Positions 8,046-16,008 of a stretch of DNA of 64,000 nucleotides are shown here, in pieces. Source of the stretch: Geothrix paludis (GTDB taxonomy: Bacteria; Acidobacteriota; Holophagae; Holophagales; Holophagaceae); assembly GCF_022808815.1 (NCBI RefSeq), contig NZ_JAKZLC010000001.1, positions 62,001 to 126,000 of the forward strand, read 5' to 3'. Each line of letters begins with the position of its first letter. The first letter of the stretch is position 1. Below the pieces are notes generated by a model that was given only the letters and a program-made list of their open reading frames with translations, did no database searches and was not told the DNA's origin. Position numbers and translations under genes: made by a program.

Positions 8046-8860
8046 GAGAGGACGAGACCGTAGGCCAGATCCTGCGGGACGCGCGCGTGGCGAAGGGGCT
8101 GTCCCGCGAGATCCTGGCGGTGGAGCTGAAGCTGCCGCTGCGCCACATCGAGGCCATCGAATCCGACGACTGGGCCTCCCTGCCGCCGGGACGTCCCCGA
8201 CCGCTGGCTCGCCAGCTGGCCGAGCGCCTGGGGGTGGATCTGGAGTTCCACACGAGCGCCTTCCAGATCGTGCCCGGGGCCCAGGAACTGCCGACGCCGG
8301 ACCCCCGGCAGGAGCGGCTGGAGCGCATCGTCATGGGTCTCCTCACCGTCGCCTCGGTCCTGGTGGCGGCCTGGCTGGTGGTGCCCGGTCCCAGCCTCGG
8401 TCGGAAGCTGGCCCCCAGCTATCTGACCACCCTGCCCAAGGCCACCCTGCCGCCTCCACCGCCCCCGTCCACCTCTCCCTATCCCGTGCTGGGCGAGCTC
8501 CTGCCGGAGGCCCCCCTCAACGATCAGGGGATCCTGATCAGCCTGCGCGCCATGGACACCTGCGAGGTGCGCCTGGAGCCCGCCCCGGAGTCCGGCGGGC
8601 AGGTTCAGGTCCACACGCTGCGGGTCTCCGAACCCTGGCGGCTGCGCGCGAAGGGCCCCTTCACCCTCAGCCTCGACAATGCGGGCGTGGTGAACGTGGA
8701 GGTGGCCGGCGTGCGAATCGCCCACGGCCAGAATGTGGGCGAGGCCTGGTCCGGCCGGTTTGATGCCGAAGGGCATTGGCTCCGCCCGCCCGCCGCGCCT
8801 GCCCCCCCGCCGGCGGAACCCCAGCCGCCCGATGACCAGGAAGACGGAACCGAGCCATGA
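8042..8860 (+). CDS. RodZ-like membrane protein, N-terminal HTH and C-terminal DUF4115-type domain
   Basis: 272 residues with RodZ architecture: a cytosolic XRE-type helix-turn-helix (VGQILRDARVAKGLSREILA through LPPGRPRPLARQLAERLG, residues 5-65), one membrane helix at about 97-117 (RIVMGLLTVASVLVAAWLVV), a Pro-rich periplasmic linker and a beta-rich C-terminal domain (about 160-240), ending in a Pro/Glu tail. RodZ links MreB to cell-wall synthesis, but family members without the shape role are common. Start ATG 8042 overlaps the MoxR stop; its end overlaps the next gene by ATGA. No mre genes are in the window, so a rod-shape role is not supported by context. Confidence 0.8.
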   Translation: MREDETVGQILRDARVAKGLSREILAVELKLPLRHIEAIESDDWASLPPGRPRPLARQLAERLGVDLEFHTSAFQIVPGAQELPTPDPRQERLERIVMGLLTVASVLVAAWLVVPGPSLGRKLAPSYLTTLPKATLPPPPPPSTSPYPVLGELLPEAPLNDQGILISLRAMDTCEVRLEPAPESGGQVQVHTLRVSEPWRLRAKGPFTLSLDNAGVVNVEVAGVRIAHGQNVGEAWSGRFDAEGHWLRPPAAPAPPPAEPQPPDDQEDGTEP

Positions 8861-9966
8861 GCATGAATCCCATCGTTGAACGCTTCCTCCAGGGCACCCT
8901 GCCCGAGCCCATGGCCATGACCCTGGTGGGCGGAAGCCTGCCGGTTCCCACGAAGGACCTGCTCCAGGCCCTGGCCCATGCCGCGCTGCAGGAGACCCCT
9001 TACACGGCCAAGGCTCTCGAATGCCTCGCCTCCATGCCGGAATCCATGCTCTCGGGGGTCCTGCTGGCGCCCGTGGATCCGCCCGGGCCCCTGCAGCTGG
9101 TGCTCTGCCACCGGAAAGAGCCGACCCTGCTGGAAGAGGCCCTGCTGAACCCCTCCCTGACCGCGGCGGTCGTGGAGGCTTCGGTGCCCAGCCTGCCGGG
9201 CTCGGTGCTGGAGATCGTGCTGAACAACCAGGTGCTGTGGATGGAGCGGCCGAGGATCCTCGACCTGCTGGAGGAGCACCCCGAGGGCGAGTACGTCATC
9301 AAGCGCCGAGTGAATGAGTATCGCTTCGATGTGTTGCGCCTGGTCCCGGAGGAGGTCAAGAAGGAGCGCCTGGAGATCCTGGACGAGGTGCAGGCTGGGC
9401 ACCTGGACAAGGCCTGGGCCGAGCTGCCCCTGCCGAAGGAGACCTCCAGGGAGGAGGAAGAGGCGGAGATCGAATCCGAGGAAATGGCCGCCGAGCGGCG
9501 CCTGCTGGCGCAGAAGCCCCTGGTGGATGACCAGGGCCAGGAGATCGTCCTCACCCTCTCCCAGCGGGTGGCGAGGCTCCGGACCAACCAGAAGATCATG
9601 CTGGCCATCAAGGGCGGCAAAGAGGAGCGCACCATCCTCATCCGCGAGGCCAACCGCCTCATCCAGGTGAACGTCATGCGGAACGGCCGCATCACGGAAG
9701 GGGAGGTCGCCTACATCGCCCAGATGCGCACCGTGAACGACGAGGTGCTCCGGATCATCGCGGGCAACCGCGAGTGGATGAAGAAGTACACCATCACCAA
9801 GGCCCTGGTCCTGAATCCGCGCACGCCGCTTCCCCTGGCCATGACCCACTTCAAGCGCCTGCTCGAGAGCGACATGAAGCTGCTCATGAAGGACCGCAAC
9901 GTGGCCGAGCTCCTCCGCCGCGAAGCCAAGCGGTTCCTGGAGATGAAGTCGCAGGGGAAGGGCTAG
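8857..9966 (+). CDS. Conserved protein of unknown function, acidic centre and repeat-like C-terminus
   Basis: 369-residue protein, predicted cytosolic with no signal or membrane helix. I do not recognise a named domain. The N-terminal third is a hydrophobic helical region (LLQALAHAALQETPYTAKAL, then LLEEALLNPSLTAAVVE). The middle (about 200-215) is very acidic. The C-terminal ~140 residues, around KGGKEERTILIREANRLIQ, VAYIAQMRTVNDEVLRIIAG and ALVLNPRTPLPLAM, have the short-helix repeat look of leucine-rich-repeat-variant or HEAT-like scaffolds; similar C-termini occur, as I recall, in uncharacterised Acidobacteria and Myxococcota proteins. It is the last gene of the regulator-MoxR-RodZ set (ATGA overlap), which points to a shared function. 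Its stop lies two bases from that of the convergent peroxiredoxin. Confidence 0.8.
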   Translation: MSMNPIVERFLQGTLPEPMAMTLVGGSLPVPTKDLLQALAHAALQETPYTAKALECLASMPESMLSGVLLAPVDPPGPLQLVLCHRKEPTLLEEALLNPSLTAAVVEASVPSLPGSVLEIVLNNQVLWMERPRILDLLEEHPEGEYVIKRRVNEYRFDVLRLVPEEVKKERLEILDEVQAGHLDKAWAELPLPKETSREEEEAEIESEEMAAERRLLAQKPLVDDQGQEIVLTLSQRVARLRTNQKIMLAIKGGKEERTILIREANRLIQVNVMRNGRITEGEVAYIAQMRTVNDEVLRIIAGNREWMKKYTITKALVLNPRTPLPLAMTHFKRLLESDMKLLMKDRNVAELLRREAKRFLEMKSQGKG

Positions 9967-9968
9967 GG

Positions 9969-10514
9969 CTACCTGCCGGCCTGGCCCTTCCACTGCCGTA
10001 GGGCGGCCAAGGCGTTGGCCACGTGCTGGTCGGGCTTGAGGTCCGTGAAGGTGTGGAGGATCCGGCCATCCGGGGCGATGACGTAGGACGTGCGATTGGC
10101 GAGCTGCGGCTTGGCGGCCAAAACGGCGTCGTAGGCCTTCATGATGGCCTGGTCGGAATCCGACAGCACCGCGAACTTGCCCCGACACTCGCTCACGGAG
10201 AACTTGTTGAGCTTGTCGATGTCGTCATGAGATACGCCGACGACGGTGGCGCCGAGCTGGTGGAACGTGCCCACCGCTTCGGCGAACAGGTGGGCCTCGG
10301 TGGTGCAGCCGGGGGTGAAGGCCGCCGGGTAGAAATAGAGGACCACGGGGCCCTTCTGGAGGGCCGCGGCCAGCGAGAACGAGGACACCTGGCCCCCGAG
10401 CGAGGCCTGGGCCTGGAAATCCGGGGCCTTGTCCCCGACCTTCAGGGCCGCGAAGGCCGGGAGGGTTGAGATCAGCGAGATCAGGGCCAGGGTGGACAGC
10501 TTTCTACCGGCCAT
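9969..10514 (-). CDS. Exported peroxiredoxin (AhpC/TSA, BCP/PrxQ-like)
   Basis: Thiol peroxidase that reduces hydrogen peroxide or lipid peroxides, here probably in the periplasm. The start at 10514 has GGAGG five bases upstream and gives a signal peptide (KLSTLALISLISTLPAFA); 181 residues in all. The peroxidatic site reads FYPAAFTPGCTTEAHLF, matching PxxxTxxC. The classic PrxQ second Cys five residues later is absent; the only other Cys of the mature domain is in SECRGKFAVLSD, which might be the resolving residue. Exported BCP-like enzymes are less common than cytosolic ones. It is convergent with the unknown gene 8857-9966, and tRNA-Gly lies upstream on the same strand. Confidence 0.85.
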   Translation of the reverse strand: MAGRKLSTLALISLISTLPAFAALKVGDKAPDFQAQASLGGQVSSFSLAAALQKGPVVLYFYPAAFTPGCTTEAHLFAEAVGTFHQLGATVVGVSHDDIDKLNKFSVSECRGKFAVLSDSDQAIMKAYDAVLAAKPQLANRTSYVIAPDGRILHTFTDLKPDQHVANALAALRQWKGQAGR

Positions 10515-10608
10515 CGAAACCTCCCATGTCGAAACCTGCGGTCCTTTGGATTCCCTGGTCCACATGTTGTGACAGGAAATCAATTCCCGCCTTTCTCCAT
10601 CTCAAATA

Positions 10609-10638
10609 CAGAAGGCCCGCCATCCGGCGGGCCTTCTG
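10609..10638 (-). terminator. Terminator after tRNA-Gly
   Basis: A perfect 13-base inverted repeat (CAGAAGGCCCGCC / GGCGGGCCTTCTG) with loop ATCC, three bases past the tRNA 3' end on the minus strand and upstream of the peroxiredoxin. The trailing U-run is weak (TATTTG). Confidence 0.8.
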
Positions 10639-10641
10639 GTT

Positions 10642-10716
10642 TGGAGCGGGCGATCGGGATTGAACCGACGACATTCAGCTTGGGAAGCTGACGTTCTACC
10701 ACTGAACTACGCCCGC
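10642..10716 (-). tRNA. tRNA-Gly (anticodon CCC)
   Basis: Reverse complement folds as a cloverleaf: acceptor GCGGGCG paired with CGCCCGC, D-arm GTTCAGTGGTAGAAC, anticodon loop TTCCCAA (anticodon CCC, reading GGG) and T-arm with GGTTCAATCC. CCA is encoded. Confidence 0.95.
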
Positions 10717-10763
10717 GGCAGGGATCCATCCTAGCCTAGTGACGGGCCGGAGGCCAGCCCTGC

Positions 10764-11480
10764 TCAGCCCAGGTAGGCCGCGATGACGCGTTCGTTCCGC
10801 CCCAGCTCCTCGGGCGTGCCTTCGACGGCGATGCGGCCACGCTCCATGACGTAGGCGTAGTCGGCCACCTCGAGGGCGCTCTTCGCGAACTGCTCGACGA
10901 GGAGGAGCGTGATGCCCTCCTCCTTCAGGCGGCGGATGGTGCGGAAGACCTCCTGCACGATGACCGGGGCGAGGCCCATGGAGGGCTCGTCCAGCAGCAT
11001 CACCTTGGGCCGGGCCATGAGGGCGCGGCCGATGGCGAGCATCTGCTGCTCGCCGCCCGAGAGGGTGCCAGAGGCCTGCTTCGCGCGGTCCTTCAGGCGG
11101 GGGAAGAGCCCATAGACGCGGTCCAGATCCGCCTGGGCGCCCGACTTGAACCCCAGGAACTTGGGCAGCCGGCCGTAGGCGCCCAGCAGCAGGTTGTCTT
11201 CCACCGAGAGAGGGCCGAAGACCTTGCGGCCTTCCGGGGAATGGGCGAGGCCCAGCCGCGCGATGCGGGAGGCGTCGAGTCCCTGCACATCCCTGCCGTC
11301 GAGCACGACGCGTCCGCGGGAGGGACGGACCATCCCGGAGACGGCGCGCATGGTCGTGGTCTTGCCCGCGCCGTTGGCGCCGATGAGCGCCACCACGGCG
11401 CCGGGTTTCACGGTGAGGGTGGTGCCCACGAGCACCTCGCTGGCGCCGTAGCCCGCATGAAGGTCATCCACGATGAGCAT
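10764..11480 (-). CDS. livF: Branched-chain amino-acid ABC transporter ATPase LivF
   Basis: One of the two ATP-hydrolysing subunits of a Liv/HAAT importer for branched-chain amino acids or related substrates. 238 residues: Walker A GANGAGKTTTM (about 36-46), ABC signature LSGGEQQMLAIGRAL, Walker B VMLLDEPSMGLAP and the LivF-typical tail AYLG. Length and motifs are normal. It starts 11 bases after the stop of the LivM-LivG fusion gene, so it belongs to the leftward livK-livH-livMG-livF operon and is its last member. Confidence 0.93.
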   Translation of the reverse strand: MLIVDDLHAGYGASEVLVGTTLTVKPGAVVALIGANGAGKTTTMRAVSGMVRPSRGRVVLDGRDVQGLDASRIARLGLAHSPEGRKVFGPLSVEDNLLLGAYGRLPKFLGFKSGAQADLDRVYGLFPRLKDRAKQASGTLSGGEQQMLAIGRALMARPKVMLLDEPSMGLAPVIVQEVFRTIRRLKEEGITLLLVEQFAKSALEVADYAYVMERGRIAVEGTPEELGRNERVIAAYLG

Positions 11481-11491
11481 GCCGGTCTCCT

Positions 11492-13447
11492 TCACGCGGG
11501 CAGGGGTTCGGCGCCGCTGGAAGGCGCGGAATCGCTGGCCTGGCCCAGGTAGGCCTCGATGACTTTGGGATGGCGCTTGACGTCCTCCGGGGCGCCTTCG
11601 GCGATGACCTTGCCGCCGTCCAGCACCGTCACCTGATCGCAAAGCTCGCTCACCACATCCATGTGGTGCTCGATGAGGATGATGGTGACGCCCCGGGCGT
11701 GGACCCGCTTGATGATCTCGATCTGCTGGAGGACGTCCGGATGGGAGAGTCCCGCCGCGGGCTCGTCGAGGATCAGCAGGTCGGGCTTGCGGGCCAGGGC
11801 CCGGGCGATCTCCAGGAACCGCTGGGCGCCGTAGGTGAGATCCTTCGCCCGGGTGCGCGCCTGGTCCTTGAGGCCGATGAGGTCCAGCAGGGCCAGGGCG
11901 TCGGCCTGCGCGCGCCGCTCCTGCGCGCGGGCGAAGCCCAGCAGCACGAGGGGGAGGGGCATCCTGTAGACGTCCTTCAGCGCGACCATCACGTTCTCGA
12001 TGGCCGTGAGTTCGCTGAAGAGCTGGAGGTTCTGGAAGGTGCGGGCCACGCCAGCCCGGGCCACTCCGGTGAGGCTCCCCTGGGGCAGCGGGACGCCGCG
12101 GAGGGCCACGCCGCCCGAGGAGGGCGTGTAGAGGCCGGAGATCACGTTCACGACGGTGCTCTTGCCCGAGCCGTTCGGCCCGATGAGGCCGTGGATCGTG
12201 CCGGCGCGCACCTGCATGGACAGCCCGTCCACGGCCTTCACGCCGCCGAAGTGCCGCTTGAGGTCCTCCAGGACGAGCAGGGAGCCGTCGCCCTGGGCGC
12301 GCTGCGGGAGGACCGCCTCCAGGTCCGAAGGCTCCGGCAGGGGCGAGGGGGGCACGCGGAACAGCTTGGCGAGGAAGATGGCCAGGAAGCCCATCAGGCC
12401 CTCGGGCAGGCCCACCACCACGGAGAAGAGCATCAGGGCGAAGATGCCCTTGCGCCAATCTTCCGTGTTCTCCACGAAGAAGCCGCCGATGGCCAGGATG
12501 CCCATGGCGACCACGGGCGCGAGCGCCTGGAAGGGCCGCGTTGTCTTCTTGAGCAGGCCCCGCAGGCCCGCCACCAGGGCGAGGGCGAACCCGGCTCCGC
12601 TGAAGATGTGGAACAGCAGGGCATTGGAGAGCAGGTTCGGCAGCAGGACCACCACCGTGGCCCCCACGAAGGCGCCCCAGAGGCTCTTGCGCCCGCCCAG
12701 CACCACGCCCAGGAGGAGAATGATCATCAGCTCGTAGACGAAGCTCTGGGGCTGGAGGTACTGGAAGTTGAAGGCGTACAGCCCGCCCGCGAGCCCGCCG
12801 AGGCCGGAGCCCAGCGAAAACGCGGCGACCTTGTGGTAGTAGGTGCCCACGCCCATGGCGTCCGTGGCGATGGGACTGTCGCGCAGCGCCTCGAAGGCCC
12901 GGCCCCACTGGGAGGCCAGCAGGTTCCGCATCACCATCCAGACCATGGCCAGCAGGACCAGGCACAGCCAGAAGAAGATGGGCGGGGTGAGCGTGAGCCC
13001 GAACACGGGTGGCCGCGTCAGGCTGAGGCCCTGCGCGCCTCCGGTGAGGCTCTCCAGCTCGTTGAGGGCCGTGGTGCTGAGGGCCGCGAAGCTGAGGGTG
13101 GCCAGGGCGAACTGGGGGCCTTCGAGGCGCAGGGCGGGCAGCGCGAGGAGGCCGCCCAGGGCCAGGCCCACGGCCGTGGCCGCGGCGAGGGCCGGCACCA
13201 GGCCGAGGCCCAGCTTGGTGACGACCAGGCCGGCGGTGTAGGCGCCCAGGCCCAGGAAGGCCACGTGGGCGAGGTTCACCTGGCCCAGGTAGCCGACGGT
13301 GACGTCGAGCCCGATGAGCAGGATGCCGTAGATGGCCAGCAGCGTCAGCAGGCCCAGGGCGTAGGGGTTGACCACCATCAGCGGGATGGTGGCCAGGAAA
13401 GCGAAGACGAGGAGCTCGGCGCCGCGGAGGAAGAGGATGCGCTTCAT
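11492..13447 (-). CDS. Fused Liv permease (LivM) and ATPase (LivG)
   Basis: 651 residues joining two subunits that are usually separate. Residues ~1-375 are a LivM-type permease with about nine to ten membrane helices and the motif DVTVGYLGQVNLAHVAFLGL. Residues ~395-640 are a LivG ATPase with Walker A GPNGSGKSTVVNV, signature LTYGAQRFLEIARAL and Walker B LLILDEPAAGLS. The LivG signature begins with YGAQ rather than SGGQ, as is common in LivG. The fusion lies one base after livH and 11 bases before livF. Fused LivM-LivG proteins occur in several phyla, so this is a variant rather than an error; no stop or frameshift is visible in the linker. Confidence 0.92.
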   Translation of the reverse strand: MKRILFLRGAELLVFAFLATIPLMVVNPYALGLLTLLAIYGILLIGLDVTVGYLGQVNLAHVAFLGLGAYTAGLVVTKLGLGLVPALAAATAVGLALGGLLALPALRLEGPQFALATLSFAALSTTALNELESLTGGAQGLSLTRPPVFGLTLTPPIFFWLCLVLLAMVWMVMRNLLASQWGRAFEALRDSPIATDAMGVGTYYHKVAAFSLGSGLGGLAGGLYAFNFQYLQPQSFVYELMIILLLGVVLGGRKSLWGAFVGATVVVLLPNLLSNALLFHIFSGAGFALALVAGLRGLLKKTTRPFQALAPVVAMGILAIGGFFVENTEDWRKGIFALMLFSVVVGLPEGLMGFLAIFLAKLFRVPPSPLPEPSDLEAVLPQRAQGDGSLLVLEDLKRHFGGVKAVDGLSMQVRAGTIHGLIGPNGSGKSTVVNVISGLYTPSSGGVALRGVPLPQGSLTGVARAGVARTFQNLQLFSELTAIENVMVALKDVYRMPLPLVLLGFARAQERRAQADALALLDLIGLKDQARTRAKDLTYGAQRFLEIARALARKPDLLILDEPAAGLSHPDVLQQIEIIKRVHARGVTIILIEHHMDVVSELCDQVTVLDGGKVIAEGAPEDVKRHPKVIEAYLGQASDSAPSSGAEPLPA

Positions 13448-13448
13448 C

Positions 13449-14327
13449 TCATACCTTCCGGATGACGGCCTTGCCGAAGACGCCGGTGGGGCGGACGGCC
13501 AGGGCTAGGATCAGCAGGGTGAGGCCTGGCGCCTCGCGCCAGCCGCTGCCCAGGTAGAAGCTGGCCAGGCTCTCCAGCGCGCCCAGGGCCATGCCGATGA
13601 GCACGACGCCGAAACCCGAGTCCAGGCCCGCGACCACGGCTACGGAGAAGGCCTTGAGGATGAGGGCGGAGGCCATGGTGGGGCCCACGGTGGTGATGGG
13701 GGAGACGAGGATGCCCGCCAGGGCGGCGACCACGCCGGACAGGGCGTAGGACAGCATCACCGTCCGCGTGGCGGAGATGCCCATGAGCTCGGCGGCGTCC
13801 CGGTCCGCGGACACGGCCTCGAAGGCCTTGCCCAGCAGGGTGCGGCGCTTGAACAGCTCGATGAGGCCCATGATGGCGAAGACGCCCACCGCGACCGAAA
13901 GCTCCTGGCGGGTGACATCCACCCCGAACACGCGGATCGGATCGGACTGGAAGGGCGTGGGGAAGGGACGATCATCGCGGCCCCAGATGTTCTCGGCGGC
14001 GGAGAAGAAGAAGAGGCCCAGGATGATCGAGAGCAGGATCCAGCCCTCGCTCTTCTGCTCCAGGGCCAGCCGGACGCCGGCCCGTTCCACGACCAGGCCC
14101 AGCAGGGCGCCGAAGAGCAGGCCCCCGGGCACCATCAGCCAGTAGGGCAGGCCCAGGTTGGTGAGGGTGAGGCTGAAGAAGGCGGACACCATCACCAGCT
14201 CGCCCTGGCCGAAGTTGATGCTCTTGCTGGTGGCGTAGGTGAGCTGGAAGCCGTAGGCGATGAGGGCGTAGACGAGGCCCATGAGGGCGCCGCTGACGGC
14301 CATCTGTCCAATGATCGAAGGATTCAT
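13449..14327 (-). CDS. livH: Branched-chain amino-acid ABC transporter permease LivH
   Basis: 292-residue inner-membrane permease of the Liv/HAAT family. The family signature appears as TYATSKSINFGQGELVMVSA near the N-terminus, and the EAA-like segment as GKAFEAVSADRDAAELMGI. About eight membrane helices can be read. It starts at ATG 14327, 72 bases after livK, with a hairpin between that could reduce read-through from the binding-protein gene, and abuts livMG with one base between. Confidence 0.92.
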   Translation of the reverse strand: MNPSIIGQMAVSGALMGLVYALIAYGFQLTYATSKSINFGQGELVMVSAFFSLTLTNLGLPYWLMVPGGLLFGALLGLVVERAGVRLALEQKSEGWILLSIILGLFFFSAAENIWGRDDRPFPTPFQSDPIRVFGVDVTRQELSVAVGVFAIMGLIELFKRRTLLGKAFEAVSADRDAAELMGISATRTVMLSYALSGVVAALAGILVSPITTVGPTMASALILKAFSVAVVAGLDSGFGVVLIGMALGALESLASFYLGSGWREAPGLTLLILALAVRPTGVFGKAVIRKV

Positions 14328-14358
14328 GTCGGGGGCCCTCGGGGCGGGGCGGAAAAGG

Positions 14359-14378
14359 CGGGGGGCCGAAGCCCCCCG
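14359..14378 (-). terminator. Intra-operon attenuating hairpin between livK and livH
   Basis: Perfect eight-base stem CGGGGGGC / GCCCCCCG with CGAA loop; on the minus strand it is followed within a few bases by TTTT. Such partial terminators after binding-protein genes commonly let the binding protein be made in excess over the permease. That role is inferred from position. Confidence 0.65.
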
Positions 14379-14399
14379 GGATGTGCGGTGATGATCGGT

Positions 14400-15674
14400 T
14401 TACTTGGTCTTGCCCTTGGCCTTGGGGCCCGGCTTGGCGGGGGCCTTGGCCGGGGTGCCGGCGGCCTCCTTGATGAGGCGGGCCTTGTCCGAGGCATTGC
14501 CGAAGACCACGCGACCGTCCTGCACCATGCCCATCACGACCTGCTCGCGGCGGAAGGCCTCATGGGTGGTGACGTCCGCGGGATTCCACTTGGTGTAGGG
14601 GTGGTTCCAGGTGGCGATGACACCCTTCACGGGCTCCTTCAGGTCCTCCAGGGCCTCCTTGATCTTGTGGGTGTCCGTGGTGCCAGCCTGCTTCACGGCG
14701 GCGGCGAAGATGTAGACCGCGTCGTAACCCTGGGCGGCGGCCACAGCGGAGGGGATGCGATCCACCTTGTAGGTCTTGTGGTAGCCGTCGATGAAGGCCT
14801 TCGCCTTGGGCGTGATGGGCTCTTCGATGAAGGTCTGGGGCATCAGGGTGCCGTTGCCGTTCTTGCCGGCGTTGTCGATGTAGTTGGACATGGAGAGCGT
14901 CCACCCGCCGATGAGCGGCGCCTTCATGCCGATCTTGGCCATGCCGTTGGACACGGCGGCCAGCTCGGGGCCGATGGCCCAGATGAGGACGGCCTGGGCG
15001 CCGGCGGCCTTGGCGCGGAGGAGCTGGGCGGTCATGTCCTTGTCGCCGATGTTGAACTTCTCCTGGGCCACCACCTGCAGCTTGTTCCCCTGGAGCTTGA
15101 TCTGGTTCAGCATGTCGTCCCGGCCGGACACGCCGTAGTTGGTGGAGTCGAAGATCACGGCCACCTTGGTGAAGTGGCGGTTGATGGCCTCCTCGACCAC
15201 CATGGCGGCCTGGATGCCGTCATGGGCGGCGAATCGGAAGATCGAGTTGTCCTTCACGCCGGCCTTGCTCCACTGGGTCATGGAGGCGGAACCCGCTGCG
15301 GGGCAGATGATCTTGGTGACGCCCTTCTCCTGGAGGTGCTTGTCGCCGGCCATGCAGACGCCGGTGTTCACGGTGCCGATGACGCCGGAGAGGTCGCCCA
15401 TGGCGGCCAGCTCCTGGGCGATGAGGGCGCCACGCTCGTTCTTGGCCTCGTCATCGCGCTCGATGACCTCGATCTTCATCTTCCTGCCGCCGACCTGGAT
15501 GCCGCCGGCGGCGTTGATCTCCGCGATGGCCAGCTTGGCGCCGTCGCGCGTGGAGGCGCCCATGGGGGCGGAGCCGCCGGTGAAGGGGCCCGTGATGGCG
15601 AGCTTGACAGTGTCCCCGGCGTGGAGGCCGAAGGCCGCCAAGAGAAGGGATCCATAGAGGGTCTGCCTGAGCAT
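14400..15674 (-). CDS. livK: Liv-type periplasmic substrate-binding protein
   Basis: 424-residue periplasmic binding protein (Leu/Ile/Val-binding type I fold) feeding the livHMGF importer. A short signal peptide (LYGSLLLAAFGLHAG) precedes KLAITGPFTGGSAPMGASTR, the usual ligand-side start. Further conserved blocks are VIGTVNTGVCMAG and AVIFDSTNYGVSGRDDM. The protein ends in a Lys/Pro/Ala tail (TPAKAPAKPGPKAKGKTK) that is not usual for the family. GGAGA precedes the start. Ligand specificity cannot be read from sequence; branched-chain amino acids are the default, but short-chain acids or urea are used by relatives. Confidence 0.88.
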   Translation of the reverse strand: MLRQTLYGSLLLAAFGLHAGDTVKLAITGPFTGGSAPMGASTRDGAKLAIAEINAAGGIQVGGRKMKIEVIERDDEAKNERGALIAQELAAMGDLSGVIGTVNTGVCMAGDKHLQEKGVTKIICPAAGSASMTQWSKAGVKDNSIFRFAAHDGIQAAMVVEEAINRHFTKVAVIFDSTNYGVSGRDDMLNQIKLQGNKLQVVAQEKFNIGDKDMTAQLLRAKAAGAQAVLIWAIGPELAAVSNGMAKIGMKAPLIGGWTLSMSNYIDNAGKNGNGTLMPQTFIEEPITPKAKAFIDGYHKTYKVDRIPSAVAAAQGYDAVYIFAAAVKQAGTTDTHKIKEALEDLKEPVKGVIATWNHPYTKWNPADVTTHEAFRREQVVMGMVQDGRVVFGNASDKARLIKEAAGTPAKAPAKPGPKAKGKTK

Positions 15675-16008
15675 GGGGGTCTCCTTGGAAGCAGGTTGTG
15701 GGGAATTGGGACGGATTATGGCAGGTTGCGCCAGGGGGTGGGGCCTCGGACGGCCTGCGGTTACGCCTTGATTTCCACAGGGCCGGGGGGCCGATCAGGT
15801 GGGGCTGGAGGGGGTGATCTGCCACCCATGTTCGTACGGTCCCGAGGGGGCGAGGGGCGGAAAGGTCGCCCACCGGCTCCTGGGACTTCCCGTCCGGCCG
15901 GAATCCGGCCGGGAGCGGTCGGAATGGCCTGCCGACCGTGGTCCGCGCCCGGCTCGGGGGCGGTGGGAACCCGGTATCGTAGGGGACACCCACAGGAAAG
16001 GAGGGACC
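15675..16008. promoter_or_regulatory. 334-base divergent intergenic region, livK/lytS
   Basis: Separates the leftward liv operon from the rightward lytS gene, so it must hold both promoters. I see no clear consensus -35/-10 pair. It contains a doubled palindrome CCGGCCGG-AT-CCGGCCGG (15894-15912) and an inverted repeat CGGTCGG-n9-CCGACCG near 15916-15938, either of which could be an operator, perhaps for the LytTR regulator. A strong AGGAAAGGAGG ribosome site precedes lytS. Confidence 0.45.

Noticed and set aside
11570-13465. 631-codon frame opposite the LivM-LivG gene
   Set aside because: His/Gln/Glu-rich shadow of a clear ABC transporter gene; no domain and no ribosome site.
14328-14399. 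Riboswitch in the livK-livH gap
   Set aside because: The gap is 72 bases and holds one simple hairpin with a U-run, better explained as a partial terminator.
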